Source of the DNA: Nonomuraea rubra
GTDB lineage: Bacteria; Actinomycetota; Actinomycetes; Streptosporangiales; Streptosporangiaceae
NCBI RefSeq assembly: GCF_014207985.1
Contig: NZ_JACHMI010000001.1
Span: forward strand, 5,935,001-5,999,000
DNA: 64,000 bases
Direction of reading: 5' to 3'
Shown here: positions 27,897 to 37,426 of the stretch, piece after piece
Position numbering within the stretch: position 1 is the first letter of the stretch
How the letters are laid out: every line of letters starts with the position of its first letter
Position numbers and translations under genes: made by a program
The notes under the pieces: model-generated
Database searches by the model: none
The model's input: the letters and a program-made list of their open reading frames with translations, nothing else
Told to the model about the DNA's origin: nothing

Positions 27897-28409
27897 ATGA
27901 CCGTGATCATCCGCAACGTCTCCATGGCGGAGCGGCTGCCCGCCCCGCCGGTCAACGCGGAAGGCCGGCCGTACCGCTACGAGATGATCCACGCGGGCGG
28001 CGCCCTGCGCGGCTACGCCGACGAGCCGGCCGAGCTCGTCGGCATGCTCGTCCCCGGCTACCCGGGCCTCGGCACAGAAGGCGAACGGGCGGCGGCGCGG
28101 CTCGCCCTGGCCCTGGACGTCCAGGTCAGGCTGCAGGCGCAGCTCGCGGCCGGGCGGCTCGGCGCGTGCGGGGAGGCGGAGCGGGCCGTCCTGCTCGGCG
28201 GCAGGCACGAGCCACCCGCGCCCGCCCGCTGGACGGCACCCGTCCCGCTCGTCCTGGTCACGTCGTTCTACCGGCCCGCCGGAGCGCTGCCGAGACCGTC
28301 GGGCCCCGCCGAGCTCCAGGTCTGGCTCGACCCGGCCGACGACTGGGCGCTGCTGACCAGCCTGCACACGGCCGGCGTGATCACGGTGGGAGCCCGCGAC
28401 ACCCCCTGA
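27897..28409 (+). CDS. Hypothetical follower of the giant effector
   Basis: This 170-residue soluble protein lies 13 bases after the giant gene, behind a GAGGAG ribosome site, so it is in the same operon. It has no signal peptide or membrane segment. Recognisable features are a central Ala/Arg/Glu-rich helix and a C-terminal strand-rich part (PVPLVLVTSFYRPAG, LQVWLDPADDWALLTSLHTAG). I do not recognise the family. Its place after a toxin-like gene makes an immunity or amidoligase-substrate role possible, but no sequence evidence decides this. Confidence 0.7.
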   Translation: MTVIIRNVSMAERLPAPPVNAEGRPYRYEMIHAGGALRGYADEPAELVGMLVPGYPGLGTEGERAAARLALALDVQVRLQAQLAAGRLGACGEAERAVLLGGRHEPPAPARWTAPVPLVLVTSFYRPAGALPRPSGPAELQVWLDPADDWALLTSLHTAGVITVGARDTP

Positions 28410-28553
28410 CCACACCACCGGGACACCGGGGACCCTGGCACGGGATGGCCGGGCGTCGTCACGCGCGATATCCAGGTGCGGCGGGCCCGCGGTCCGGGGG
28501 AGGATGGCCGCGCCCGGCTGTGGGAGCCGGCACCCCCGGACGAGGAGCGTGCC

Positions 28554-30038
<1,485 letters not shown>

Positions 30039-30092
30039 CGAGGCCTGACCGGGCTACAAGACGCCTGCGTGGCGTCGGGCGTTCGTAGAGTG

Positions 30093-30938
30093 TCAGCCTG
30101 AGGTGGCGGTCCCGTCCTGCATGGCGTCCCACTCGGCCTGCGCGCGCCGGTGCCACCGGTTGCGCAGGTCGTGGAAGACGGCCGCGGCGCGCGGGCCCGG
30201 CCAGTCCTGCTGGAGCAGCTCGGCGGGCAGGTCGGGGTCGAGGAACGGGAAGTGCCGCCACTCCTGGATGAGCAGCACCTGGTTGACGAAGGACTCCCGG
30301 TCCGACCCGGGGGTGACGCGCTCGAAGCGCTCGATGAAGCGCAGGTAGCGCTTCTCGACGTCGCCGAGGTCCCACGCGGCCATGATCAGCTCGCCGAGGT
30401 CGCCGATCCCGGCCGACGGGCCCGTCCAGGCGAAGGCCCGGCCGTCGAGGTGGAGCTCGCGTACCACGTCGCGGACGGCGGCCTCCTTCGAGGCGTCGGG
30501 GATCACCCACAGGCCGGGGGCGGGGGAGCCGAGGCCCAGCCAGGTGAGCTTGGTGCGCAGGCGGTGGCGCAGCCGCCGCTGGCTCTCCGGCACCCCGGCG
30601 GTGAGGACCAGCCAGCGGCCGTCCCAGTCGTGCGGGCCGCGCATGAAGCCGTAGATGCGCTCGGTGCCCTCGCGCAGCAGCCGGTCGCCGGCGGCGGTCA
30701 GGCTCCAGCGCACCCTGCGGCCGTGCCGGGCGGGCTCGAGCAGGCCCTCGGCGGCCGTGCGCGACAGGGCCTGGCGGGCCGACTTCTCCTCCACGCCGAG
30801 CGTGCCGAGCGCGGTGACCAGGGTGCCGGTCCAGACCTCGCCGCCGCGGGGGAGCACGAACTCGCCGAGCACGGTCAGCAGCAGCGAGCGGGCGCCCGCC
30901 TTCTCGCGCCGGCCGGGACGCGGTCCGCCAGCGGCCAC
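30093..30938 (-). CDS. PaaX-family transcriptional regulator
   Basis: GTG at 30938 is used because GAGGAGG lies 5 bases before it; a longer in-frame reading to 31139 has no ribosome site and would cross the divergent promoter. The 281-residue protein has an N-terminal winged helix (LLLTVLGEF, SARQALSRTAAEGLLEP), a central PaaX domain (GRWLVLTAGVPESQRRLRHR) and a PaaX C-terminal domain (LRFIERFE onward). The family represses phenylacetyl-CoA pathways and other aromatic or acyl catabolism. No paa gene lies nearby; the divergent leader/flavin-reductase unit or the esterase are possible targets. Confidence 0.85.
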   Translation of the reverse strand: MAAGGPRPGRREKAGARSLLLTVLGEFVLPRGGEVWTGTLVTALGTLGVEEKSARQALSRTAAEGLLEPARHGRRVRWSLTAAGDRLLREGTERIYGFMRGPHDWDGRWLVLTAGVPESQRRLRHRLRTKLTWLGLGSPAPGLWVIPDASKEAAVRDVVRELHLDGRAFAWTGPSAGIGDLGELIMAAWDLGDVEKRYLRFIERFERVTPGSDRESFVNQVLLIQEWRHFPFLDPDLPAELLQQDWPGPRAAAVFHDLRNRWHRRAQAEWDAMQDGTATSG

Positions 30939-31027
30939 GGCAGCCTCCTCGTGTACTACAAACCTCTGACGGCACCTGCTTGCGGCGTCGAGCTCAGTGT
31001 AGGGGGTGCGGGCCTGAAACGAAGGCA

Positions 31028-31037
31028 TTACCGGTAA
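31028..31037. promoter_or_regulatory. Palindrome TTACCGGTAA in divergent promoter region
   Basis: A perfect 10-bp palindrome lies 15 bases upstream of the -35 hexamer of the leader-peptide promoter and 90 bases upstream of the paaX-like start. It is an operator candidate for one of the two units. Confidence 0.4.
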
Positions 31038-31052
31038 AACCTGTAGGAAATA

Positions 31053-31081
31053 TTGACTTATTCGGAATGCCCGCTTAGCGT
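31053..31081 (+). promoter_or_regulatory. Promoter of leader peptide and flavin-reductase unit
   Basis: TTGACT and TAGCGT are separated by 17 bases. The predicted transcription start is at or 1-2 bases before the leader-peptide ATG, so the leader would be translated from a leaderless transcript. Confidence 0.55.
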
Positions 31082-31088
31082 CGTGACC

Positions 31089-31163
31089 ATGAGCCAGGGC
31101 CTCCGCCTCACCAAGCGCCACCACGTGGACTTCGGACACGTGGCCAGCGCCCAGTGTCGTTGA
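31089..31163 (+). CDS. 24-residue actinobacterial leader peptide
   Basis: A short frame reads Met-Ser-Gln-Gly-Leu and then RLTKRHHVDFGHVASAQCR before TGA. This matches the known actinomycete pattern of small leader peptides (basic RxHVDxxxxxSAxCR ending in Cys-Arg) placed before sulfur or redox genes. In some of these, ribosome stalling at the Cys codon senses cysteine supply. It lies 136 bases upstream of the flavin-reductase gene, and no ribosome site precedes its ATG. Confidence 0.8.
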   Translation: MSQGLRLTKRHHVDFGHVASAQCR

Positions 31164-31252
31164 TCACGGATCCAGGCCGTGGCGTGGCCGCCGTCGCCCA
31201 CGCCCCTCTCTCCCTCCCGCGCCCGTTCTCCCGTGAGGAACATCCCGTGATC
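31162..31252 (+). promoter_or_regulatory. Possible attenuator stem after the leader peptide
   Basis: GATCACGG at 31162-31169 overlaps the leader stop codon and pairs perfectly with CCGTGATC at 31245-31252. A ribosome halted at the leader's last Cys-Arg codons would cover the left arm and prevent this stem. Between the arms lies a GGCC-GTGGCGT-GGCC element and C-rich sequence. A regulatory effect is inferred from this geometry. Confidence 0.4.
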
Positions 31253-31299
31253 CCAGCCAGCCCAGTCCTGCCCTTCACCCGCCTCCAGAGGAGCGCCGC

Positions 31300-31812
31300 A
31301 TGACGGAGACGCTGCCAGGGCGGGCCGTCGCCGCCGAGCACTTCCGCCGCGCGCTCGCCGTACACGCCAGCGGCGTCGTGGTGATCACCGCGCAGACCGG
31401 CGGCGTCCCCGTCGGGCTGACCGCCACGTCGTTCTCCTCGGTCAGCCTCGAACCGCCGCTCGTCTCCTTCTATGTGGACCGTTCCTCGACCACCTGGCCG
31501 CTGCTCGGCGCCGCCGACCACTTCGCGGTCAACATCCTGGCCAGCGACCAGGCGGAGGTGGCCACCCGCTTCGCCCGCAAGGGCGCCGACCGGTTCGCGC
31601 CGCCCACCCGCTGGCGGCCGGGGCCGCTCGGCGCGCCGCTGCTGCGGGACGTCTTCGCGCACCTGGTCTGCCTGCCGTACGAGCGGGCCGAGGTCGGCGA
31701 CCACCTCCTGGTCGTCGGGCTCGTCGCCGAGGTCGAGACGCACAGCACCGGCCGCCCCCTCCTGTACCACCAGGGCCGCTTCGGCCGCTTCCTCCCGCAC
31801 CCCGAAGACTGA
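31300..31812 (+). CDS. Flavin reductase-like FMN-binding protein
   Basis: This 170-residue protein belongs to the flavin reductase family. It has GVVVITAQTGGVPVGLTATS near the N-terminus, SLEPPLVSFYVDRSS, and FAVNILASDQ in the middle, the usual FMN-binding framework. These proteins bind FMN and pass electrons to a partner monooxygenase or to free flavin. No monooxygenase gene is adjacent. ATG follows CAGAGGAGCG. The leader peptide upstream suggests control by cysteine or thiol status. Confidence 0.88.
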   Translation: MTETLPGRAVAAEHFRRALAVHASGVVVITAQTGGVPVGLTATSFSSVSLEPPLVSFYVDRSSTTWPLLGAADHFAVNILASDQAEVATRFARKGADRFAPPTRWRPGPLGAPLLRDVFAHLVCLPYERAEVGDHLLVVGLVAEVETHSTGRPLLYHQGRFGRFLPHPED

Positions 31813-31835
31813 AATTTCCGCACCTGGAGCTGAGT

Positions 31836-32237
31836 GTGACCATCTCCACCGGGACTCCCACCTACGCGAGCCCCGTCGACCACGTCTCCTACGGCCAGTA
31901 CGGGCCGGGCCGCCTGCACCTGTCACCGGACTGGAACCGCCCCCTCTACCCCTTCCAGGGCCGCATCACCGCCGACGGCTCCAGCGGCCACCCCGCCGGG
32001 CCGGGCCGCTACCACCTCTACGCCGCCTGGGTCTGCCCGTACGCCCACCGCGCCGCGATCGTCCGCAAGCTCAAGGGACTGGAGGACGTGGTGCCGCTGT
32101 CGTGGGCGTCGTCCACCACCTCGCCGCGACACCCGTACACGCGCGATCTGGTGGCGGCGGTGCCGCGCCTGCCCGCTGGGGAAGTGGCAGATCTTCCCGC
32201 GACGGAGGCGAAACCGCGGGTGAGCGCGGGGATGTGA
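31836..32237 (+). pseudogene. Truncated glutathionyl-hydroquinone-reductase-like gene
   Basis: The 133-codon frame starts at GTG, 24 bases after the flavin-reductase gene. Residues 1-92 match the N-terminus of YqjG/ECM4-type glutathione transferases: LSPDWNRPLYPFQGRIT, then RYHLYAAWVCPYAHRAAIV containing the active-site CPYAH. Homology then stops; residues 93-133 are unrelated and the usual C-terminal helical domain (proteins of over 300 residues) is missing. It may be a deletion remnant. A short working thioredoxin-fold protein cannot be excluded. Confidence 0.65.
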
Positions 32238-32261
32238 ACGGGCGGGAGGTGGCGCGCGGCG

Positions 32262-33119
32262 TCAGGTGGTGAGGCCCGGCAGGAAGTCGCGCAGGTGGGC
32301 CAGCAGGGCGTCCGGACGCTCCTCGGGGATGAAGTGGCCGCATTCGGGGATCTCGAAGCCCCGCACGTCGTCGGCGTACTCGCGCCAGATCTCCAGCGTG
32401 GGCAGCCGCGCGGGCAGCCCCGCCGACCCCCACAGGGCCAGCACCGGCATCGTCAGCCGGCGCCCCGCGGCGGCGTCCTCGTCGTCGAGCGCGAGGTCGC
32501 GCTCGTGGGCGCGGTAGTCGTCGAAGCCCGCCCGCAGCGCGCCCGGCCGCGAGAACGCCCGGACGTAGGCGTCCACCGCCTCGGGGGACAGCCCGTGCCG
32601 GTTGTACGTCCAGCGCTCGAAGAAGTACTCCAGATAGCCGCGCACGTCCTGCCCGACCAGCCGCTCGGGCAGGTCCGGCTGCAGGTGGAACAGCCAGTGC
32701 CAGTACGCCGAGGCGACGGAGGCGTCCAGCCGGCGGAACATCTCGCGGGTCGGCACCACGTCCAGCACGGCGAGCCGCTCCACCTGGTCGGGACGGTCCA
32801 GCGCCCACCGGTGCGCCACGCGCGCGCCCCGGTCGTGCCCCACGACCGACGCCCGCTCGAACCCGAGCGAGCCGACCAGCTCCGCCAGGTCCGCCGCCAT
32901 CCGCCGCTTGTCGTAGCCGGTCGCGGGCTTGTCGCTGAGGCCGTACCCGCGCAGGTCGGGAGCCACCACCGTGTGCCGCTCGGCCAGCGGGCCGAGCACC
33001 GGCTCCCAGCACAGGCCGGTCTGCGGCCAGCCGTGCAGCAGCACCACCAGCGGGCCGGAGCCCGCCCGCGTGTAGTGCAGCCGGATCCCGCCGGCGACGG
33101 CCACTCCTGTGGACTTCAT
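32262..33119 (-). CDS. Alpha/beta hydrolase with fluoroacetate-dehalogenase-type active site
   Basis: ATG at 33119 follows AAGGGG. The 285-residue protein has HGWPQT, then HDRGAR with nucleophile Asp96 and Arg97/Arg100. General-acid-side Asp120, the YWHW pair His141-Trp142, Tyr202 and catalytic His262 (GHFIPEE) are also present. The spacing follows that of the Rhodopseudomonas fluoroacetate dehalogenase closely (D110, R111, R114, D134, H155, W156, Y219, H280). The family also includes epoxide hydrolases, and HGWPQT occurs in both. The enzyme would be cytoplasmic. It is divergent from the CGNR regulator, which probably controls it. Confidence 0.85.
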   Translation of the reverse strand: MKSTGVAVAGGIRLHYTRAGSGPLVVLLHGWPQTGLCWEPVLGPLAERHTVVAPDLRGYGLSDKPATGYDKRRMAADLAELVGSLGFERASVVGHDRGARVAHRWALDRPDQVERLAVLDVVPTREMFRRLDASVASAYWHWLFHLQPDLPERLVGQDVRGYLEYFFERWTYNRHGLSPEAVDAYVRAFSRPGALRAGFDDYRAHERDLALDDEDAAAGRRLTMPVLALWGSAGLPARLPTLEIWREYADDVRGFEIPECGHFIPEERPDALLAHLRDFLPGLTT

Positions 33120-33133
33120 GGGCACCCCTTCAC

Positions 33134-33154
33134 TTAACCTGTTCATAGGGTTAG
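33134..33154. promoter_or_regulatory. Inverted-repeat operator candidate (TTAACC/GGGTTAG)
   Basis: TAACC and GGTTA half-sites are separated by 9 bases in the 59-base gap between the hydrolase and the CGNR gene. The position covers both promoters. Confidence 0.45.
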
Positions 33155-33178
33155 TGACATTACCGCGAGAATGGGGAC

Positions 33179-33760
33179 ATGGCAGCGAACGACGCGTGGA
33201 TCCGGGACGGCGGCCGGGTGTGCCTCGACTTCGTCAACACGCTGCGCGACCGGTGGGACGTGCCCCGCGAGACTCTTGAGGAGCCGGAGGACCTGGTGCG
33301 CTGGCTGCACGGCGCCGGGCTGGTCGTTCCCGGCGCGCGCCTGCCCGCCCAGCCCGGCGCGGCGTTGCGGTCGGCGAGGCTGCTGCGGGAGGCGATCGAC
33401 CGGGCCGTGCTGGGCGCGGCCGGGGGCGGCCTGCCCGCCCTCGCGGACGTGGACACGATCAACGAGGCGGTGGCGGCGGCGCCCCGCCCGCTCCTCCAGC
33501 TCGTGATCGCGGACGGCCGGCTGGAGCAGCGGGCCGAGCGGCTCGCCGGCGACGTCGTCGCCGGGCTGGGGCTCGTCGCCCGCGACGCGGCCGAGCTGCT
33601 GCTGTCGCCCGAGGTGGGGCGGGTGCGGGTGTGCGGCTCCGACCGCTGCGCCCTGCGCTTCGTGGACCGGTCGCAGGGGGGCAGGCGCCGCTGGTGCTCG
33701 ATGAGCCGGTGCGGCAACCGGACGAAGGTGAGACGCCACCAGGAGCGCGTCCGGAATTAG
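33179..33760 (+). CDS. CGNR zinc-finger (ABATE-domain) regulator
   Basis: The 193-residue protein begins with an ABATE-type domain (GGRVCLDFVNTLRDRWD), and its C-terminus has the zinc ligands C-x4-C and C-x3-CGNR in CGSDRCALRF and WCSMSRCGNRTKVRRH. These proteins bind DNA and often regulate a neighbouring enzyme. ATG follows GGGGAC. The divergent dehalogenase-like gene is the natural target. Confidence 0.9.
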   Translation: MAANDAWIRDGGRVCLDFVNTLRDRWDVPRETLEEPEDLVRWLHGAGLVVPGARLPAQPGAALRSARLLREAIDRAVLGAAGGGLPALADVDTINEAVAAAPRPLLQLVIADGRLEQRAERLAGDVVAGLGLVARDAAELLLSPEVGRVRVCGSDRCALRFVDRSQGGRRRWCSMSRCGNRTKVRRHQERVRN

Positions 33761-33869
33761 CACTGGGAGTTTTGGCCCTCCCTCAGCCACAATTGGTGGA
33801 GTGTGCCTCTTTTGGGACTTAAGTGGCGCGCGGCCTATTTGTGTGGTTCATCGAGTGATTGGCGAATGC

Positions 33870-34577
33870 ATGGCGGGCGAGCACAGGCGTACGGCGCTGG
33901 TGGTGCGAGGCGGGTGGGAAGGGCACGCCCCGGTGGCGGCCACCGACCTCTTCGTGCCCTTCCTCGAGAAGAACGGGTTCGAGGTGCGGCTGGCAGACAG
34001 CCCGGCGCCCTACGCGGACCCCGCGTACATGTCCGGGGTCGACCTCATCGTGCAGTGCTACACGATGGGCACCATCGAGCAGGACCAGCTCAAGGGCCTG
34101 CGGGCGGCCATCGAGGCCGGCACCGGGATGGCGGGCTGGCACGGCGGCATCGCCGACTCCTACCGCAACTCCTCCGACTACCTGCACCTGATCGGCGGGC
34201 AGTTCGCCTGCCATCCGGGCAAGCACCCCGACGACGAGGACGCGGGCACCGAACGGCACAACTTCGTCCCGTACACCGTCAACATGCTGCCCGAGGCGGC
34301 CGGACACCCGATCACCGAGGGGATCGGCGACTTCGACCTCGTCACCGAGCAGTACTGGGTGCTGGCGGACGACTACAACGACGTGCTGGCGACCACGACG
34401 CAGAAGGTGCGCCCGTGGGACCCCTGGCACCGGGAGGTGACCTCGCCGGCGATCTGGACGCGCCGCTGGGGCAAGGGGCGCATCTTCGTCGCGACCCCGG
34501 GGCACAGCCTCGACGTCCTGCGGAACGACAGCGTGCGCACCATCATCGAGAGGGGAATGTTGTGGGCCAGCCGCTGA
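33870..34577 (+). CDS. ThuA-like protein
   Basis: This 235-residue protein has the ThuA (glutamine-amidotransferase-like) fold seen in sugar-use operons: LVVRGGWEGHAPVAATDLFVPFL at the start, GMAGWHGGIADSY in the middle and RRWGKGRIFVATPGHSLDVL near the end. Many ThuA-like proteins act with a dehydrogenase in the breakdown of 3-keto sugars or disaccharides. It overlaps the Gfo/Idh/MocA gene by 16 bases, so they are coupled. The ATG at 33870 is chosen for the MAGEHRRTA start; a longer reading to 33801 is less likely. Confidence 0.82.
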   Translation: MAGEHRRTALVVRGGWEGHAPVAATDLFVPFLEKNGFEVRLADSPAPYADPAYMSGVDLIVQCYTMGTIEQDQLKGLRAAIEAGTGMAGWHGGIADSYRNSSDYLHLIGGQFACHPGKHPDDEDAGTERHNFVPYTVNMLPEAAGHPITEGIGDFDLVTEQYWVLADDYNDVLATTTQKVRPWDPWHREVTSPAIWTRRWGKGRIFVATPGHSLDVLRNDSVRTIIERGMLWASR

Positions 34578-35650
34578 ACCTGGGCCTCGTCGGTTGCGGG
34601 GCCATCTCGGCCCAGTACCTGCGCACCATCGACCGGCTGCCGCAGGTACGGCTGGTGGCGGTGGCCGATCTGGACCTGGAGCGGGCGCGCGAGGCGGTGG
34701 CGCCGTACCCGGGCGTGGACGTGCTGACCGTGGCGGAGCTCATGGCCGACGCCCGCGTCGACGCCGTGCTCAACCTGACCATCCCGGCCGCGCACGCCGA
34801 GGTCGCGCTGCAGGCCATCGCGGCCGGCAAGGACGTCTACTGCGAGAAGCCGCTCGCCGCGACCGGCGAGGACGCGCGCCGGGTGCTGGAGGCGGCCCAG
34901 GCGGCGGGCGTACGGGTCGGCTGCGCGCCCGACACCGTGCTCGGCACCGGCACCCAGACCGCCCGCCAGGCCATCGACGACGGCCTCATCGGCAGGCCCG
35001 TCGCGGCCACGGCCACGATGGTGACGCCCGGGCACGAGCGCTGGCACCCGAACCCCGACTTCTACTACGTCCCCGGCGGCGGGCCGCTCCTGGACATGGG
35101 GCCGTACTACATCAGCAGCCTGGTGACGCTGCTCGGGCCCGTGTCGGCGGTGATCGGCGCGGCCAGCCGTACGCGGGCCAAGCGCACGATCGGCTCGGGC
35201 CCGCGGCAGGGCGAGGAGATCCCCGTCACCGTGGACACCCACGTCACCGGCGTGCTCGTGCACGAGTCCGGCGCGCTGTCCACGCTGGTGATGAGCTTCG
35301 ACGCGGTGGCCACCAAGGCGCCGAACATCGAGGTGCACGGCGAGCGGGGCTCCCTCGTGGTGCCCGACCCCAACCACTTCGACGGCGAGGTCCTGCTGAC
35401 CCGGCTCGGCGACGAGGGCCCGCGCCCGCTGCCGGTGTCGGCCGGGTACTCCGGCGCGGGCCGCGGCGTCGGCCTGATCGACCTCGCCGAGGGCCGCGAG
35501 CCCAGGGCGGGCGGGACGCTGGGCTTCCACGTCCTTGACGTCATGGAGTCGCTGCTCGCCTCGGCCCGCGAGGGGCGCGCGGTGGACATCGGGAGCACCT
35601 GCGAGCGGCCCAAGCCGGTGGCGCTGGGAGGTGCCGCTCACGAGAGCTGA
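34562..35650 (+). CDS. Gfo/Idh/MocA-family oxidoreductase
   Basis: The GTG start lies behind GAGGGG in the end of the ThuA gene. The 362-residue protein has an N-terminal Rossmann fold (LGLVGCGAISAQYLRTI) and the family EKP motif in VYCEKPLAATGED. A C-terminal alpha/beta domain begins near GHERWHPNPDFYYVPGGGPL with LDMGPYY. It is expected to oxidise or reduce a sugar or inositol-like hydroxyl with NAD(P). Paired with ThuA it suggests a small sugar-modification unit; the substrate is unknown. Confidence 0.88.
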   Translation: MGQPLNLGLVGCGAISAQYLRTIDRLPQVRLVAVADLDLERAREAVAPYPGVDVLTVAELMADARVDAVLNLTIPAAHAEVALQAIAAGKDVYCEKPLAATGEDARRVLEAAQAAGVRVGCAPDTVLGTGTQTARQAIDDGLIGRPVAATATMVTPGHERWHPNPDFYYVPGGGPLLDMGPYYISSLVTLLGPVSAVIGAASRTRAKRTIGSGPRQGEEIPVTVDTHVTGVLVHESGALSTLVMSFDAVATKAPNIEVHGERGSLVVPDPNHFDGEVLLTRLGDEGPRPLPVSAGYSGAGRGVGLIDLAEGREPRAGGTLGFHVLDVMESLLASAREGRAVDIGSTCERPKPVALGGAAHES

Positions 35651-35802
35651 GCACAGGTGCCGCCCCGGAAGGCCGAACGTGACCACCGCGGCGGGTTGAC
35701 GACTGGTGGGCGCGCGGCGGCCGGGCGCCCACCAGTGCCGGCACCTCGTACCGGCCTGTGGACTCACCGGACAAGGCACTGTGGCTCTGCGGCGTCGCAC
35801 GA

Positions 35803-37413
35803 TCAGGCGCGGTAGACGATCTCCCCGTCCAGCATGGTGAGCCACGCGTCCACCCCGGCCAGCCCTTCGACGGCCAGCCCGGCGACGTCGGCGTCCAGCA
35901 CCACCACGTCCGCGAGCTTCCCAGGCACCAGCGACCCGATCCGATCCTCCATCCGCAACGCGTAGGCGGCGTCGACGGTGTGCGCCCGCAGCGCCTCCTC
36001 CAGGGTGACCGCCTGGCCGGCCCCGATCGGCCCGCCCTCGCGGGTCCGCCGCCGCACCGCGTTCGAGACCGTCTCCATCGGCCGCAGCGACGACACGAAC
36101 GAGTCGCTGGACAGCACCGGCCGCAGCCCGGCGTCCAGCTCCTCGCGCATCGGCTGCAGCCGGTGCGCCCGCCGCTCCCCGAGCCGCCGCACGAAGTCGG
36201 TGCCGCTGTCGTAGAGGAAGTTGGGCTGGTTGACCGGGATCACCCCGAGCGCGGCGAACTCCCTGACCTGCGCGGGCGTCGGATACCCGCAGTGCTCGAT
36301 CCGGGGCCTGGCGTCGTCGCCCGACACCGCCACGGCGGCCTTGATCGCGTCCAGGGAGTAGCCCATGGCCCGGTCGCCCTGCGTGTGGATGCCGATCTGC
36401 CAGCCGGCGGACGCCGCCTTGCGCACCAGCTCCACGAGCTGCGCGGGCTCGTGGTAGAGGGACCCGGCGAAGTTCTCCCCGTACGGCTCCTCGAACATCG
36501 CGGTGCCGCCGAGCAGCGTGCCGTCGCAGTAGAACTTCATCGCGCCGAACCGCAGCCGGTCGTCGCCGAACGGCCCCGCCAGCCCGATCGAGGCCAGCTC
36601 GTCCAGCATGTGCGACAGCGGCATGACCGCCGTGCGCACCGGCAGCGTGCCCGCCTCCCACGCCGACCGGTAGACCAGCAGCTCCCGCCGCGACACCTGC
36701 GGGTCGCACACGGTGGTCACCCCGGCCCGCAGGTACGTCTCGCCGGCCAGCTCCAGCCACGACCGGAGCTGCTCCAGGGGCAGGTCGACGTGGAAGTTCG
36801 GGCCGTGGCAGCCGATGTCCACGGCCACCGGCAGCAGCAGCTCCATCGCGGAGTCCAGCACCATGCCGGTCAGCCGGCCGCCCTCGTCGCGCACGAACGC
36901 GCCACCCGCCGGATCGGGCACGTCCTCGCCGATGCCGCGCCAGGCCAGCGCGGTGGAGTTCACCACGGCCTGGTGCCCCGACACGTGGTAGACGATCACC
37001 GGGTGGTCGGTGGTGGCCTCGTCGAGCTGCCGGCGGGTGGGCCGGCCGCCGGGGAACTTGGCGTCGTCCATCCCGTACGCCCTGATCCACTGGCCCGCCG
37101 GCGTCCTGGCGGCCTCGGCGGCGACCGCGGCGACCAGGTCGGCGGCGCTGCCCACGGCCGGGTAGCGCGCGTCCACCGCGACCAGCGTCTCGGCCGTGGA
37201 CAGCAGGTGGTTGTGCGGGTCGATGAAGCCCGGCAGCACGCTGCGCCCGCCCGCGTCGACCACCGCGGCGCCGGGACCGGCCGCGGCCAGCACGTCGGGC
37301 TCGCGGCCCACGGCCAGGATCCGGCCGTCGCGGACCGCCACGGCCTGCGCGTCCGGGCGCGCCGGATCCATGGTGATGACCTTGCCGCCGGTGATGACGG
37401 TCGTGGTGGACAT
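35803..37413 (-). CDS. Amidohydrolase family protein (YtcJ-like)
   Basis: The 536-residue protein is a metal-dependent amidohydrolase. The N-terminal small domain (GGKVITMDPARPDAQAVAV) is followed by the HxH metal motif in GFIDPHNHLL. IGIHTQGDRAM and RIEHCGYP supply later metal-site histidines, and PVLSSDSFVSSLRPM follows. This is the family 3 / YtcJ type, which acts on N-substituted amides or formamides. It follows the MFS transporter in the same direction (13-base gap), so the transporter probably imports its substrate. The PucR regulator upstream is the likely controller. Confidence 0.88.
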   Translation of the reverse strand: MSTTTVITGGKVITMDPARPDAQAVAVRDGRILAVGREPDVLAAAGPGAAVVDAGGRSVLPGFIDPHNHLLSTAETLVAVDARYPAVGSAADLVAAVAAEAARTPAGQWIRAYGMDDAKFPGGRPTRRQLDEATTDHPVIVYHVSGHQAVVNSTALAWRGIGEDVPDPAGGAFVRDEGGRLTGMVLDSAMELLLPVAVDIGCHGPNFHVDLPLEQLRSWLELAGETYLRAGVTTVCDPQVSRRELLVYRSAWEAGTLPVRTAVMPLSHMLDELASIGLAGPFGDDRLRFGAMKFYCDGTLLGGTAMFEEPYGENFAGSLYHEPAQLVELVRKAASAGWQIGIHTQGDRAMGYSLDAIKAAVAVSGDDARPRIEHCGYPTPAQVREFAALGVIPVNQPNFLYDSGTDFVRRLGERRAHRLQPMREELDAGLRPVLSSDSFVSSLRPMETVSNAVRRRTREGGPIGAGQAVTLEEALRAHTVDAAYALRMEDRIGSLVPGKLADVVVLDADVAGLAVEGLAGVDAWLTMLDGEIVYRA

Positions 37414-37426
37414 GATGGAGGCTCTC

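Noticed and set aside
30939..31139. N-terminal extension of the PaaX-like protein
   Set aside because: The extension has no ribosome site, crosses the divergent promoter and leader peptide, and lacks PaaX homology; the GTG at 30938 has a strong GAGGAGG.
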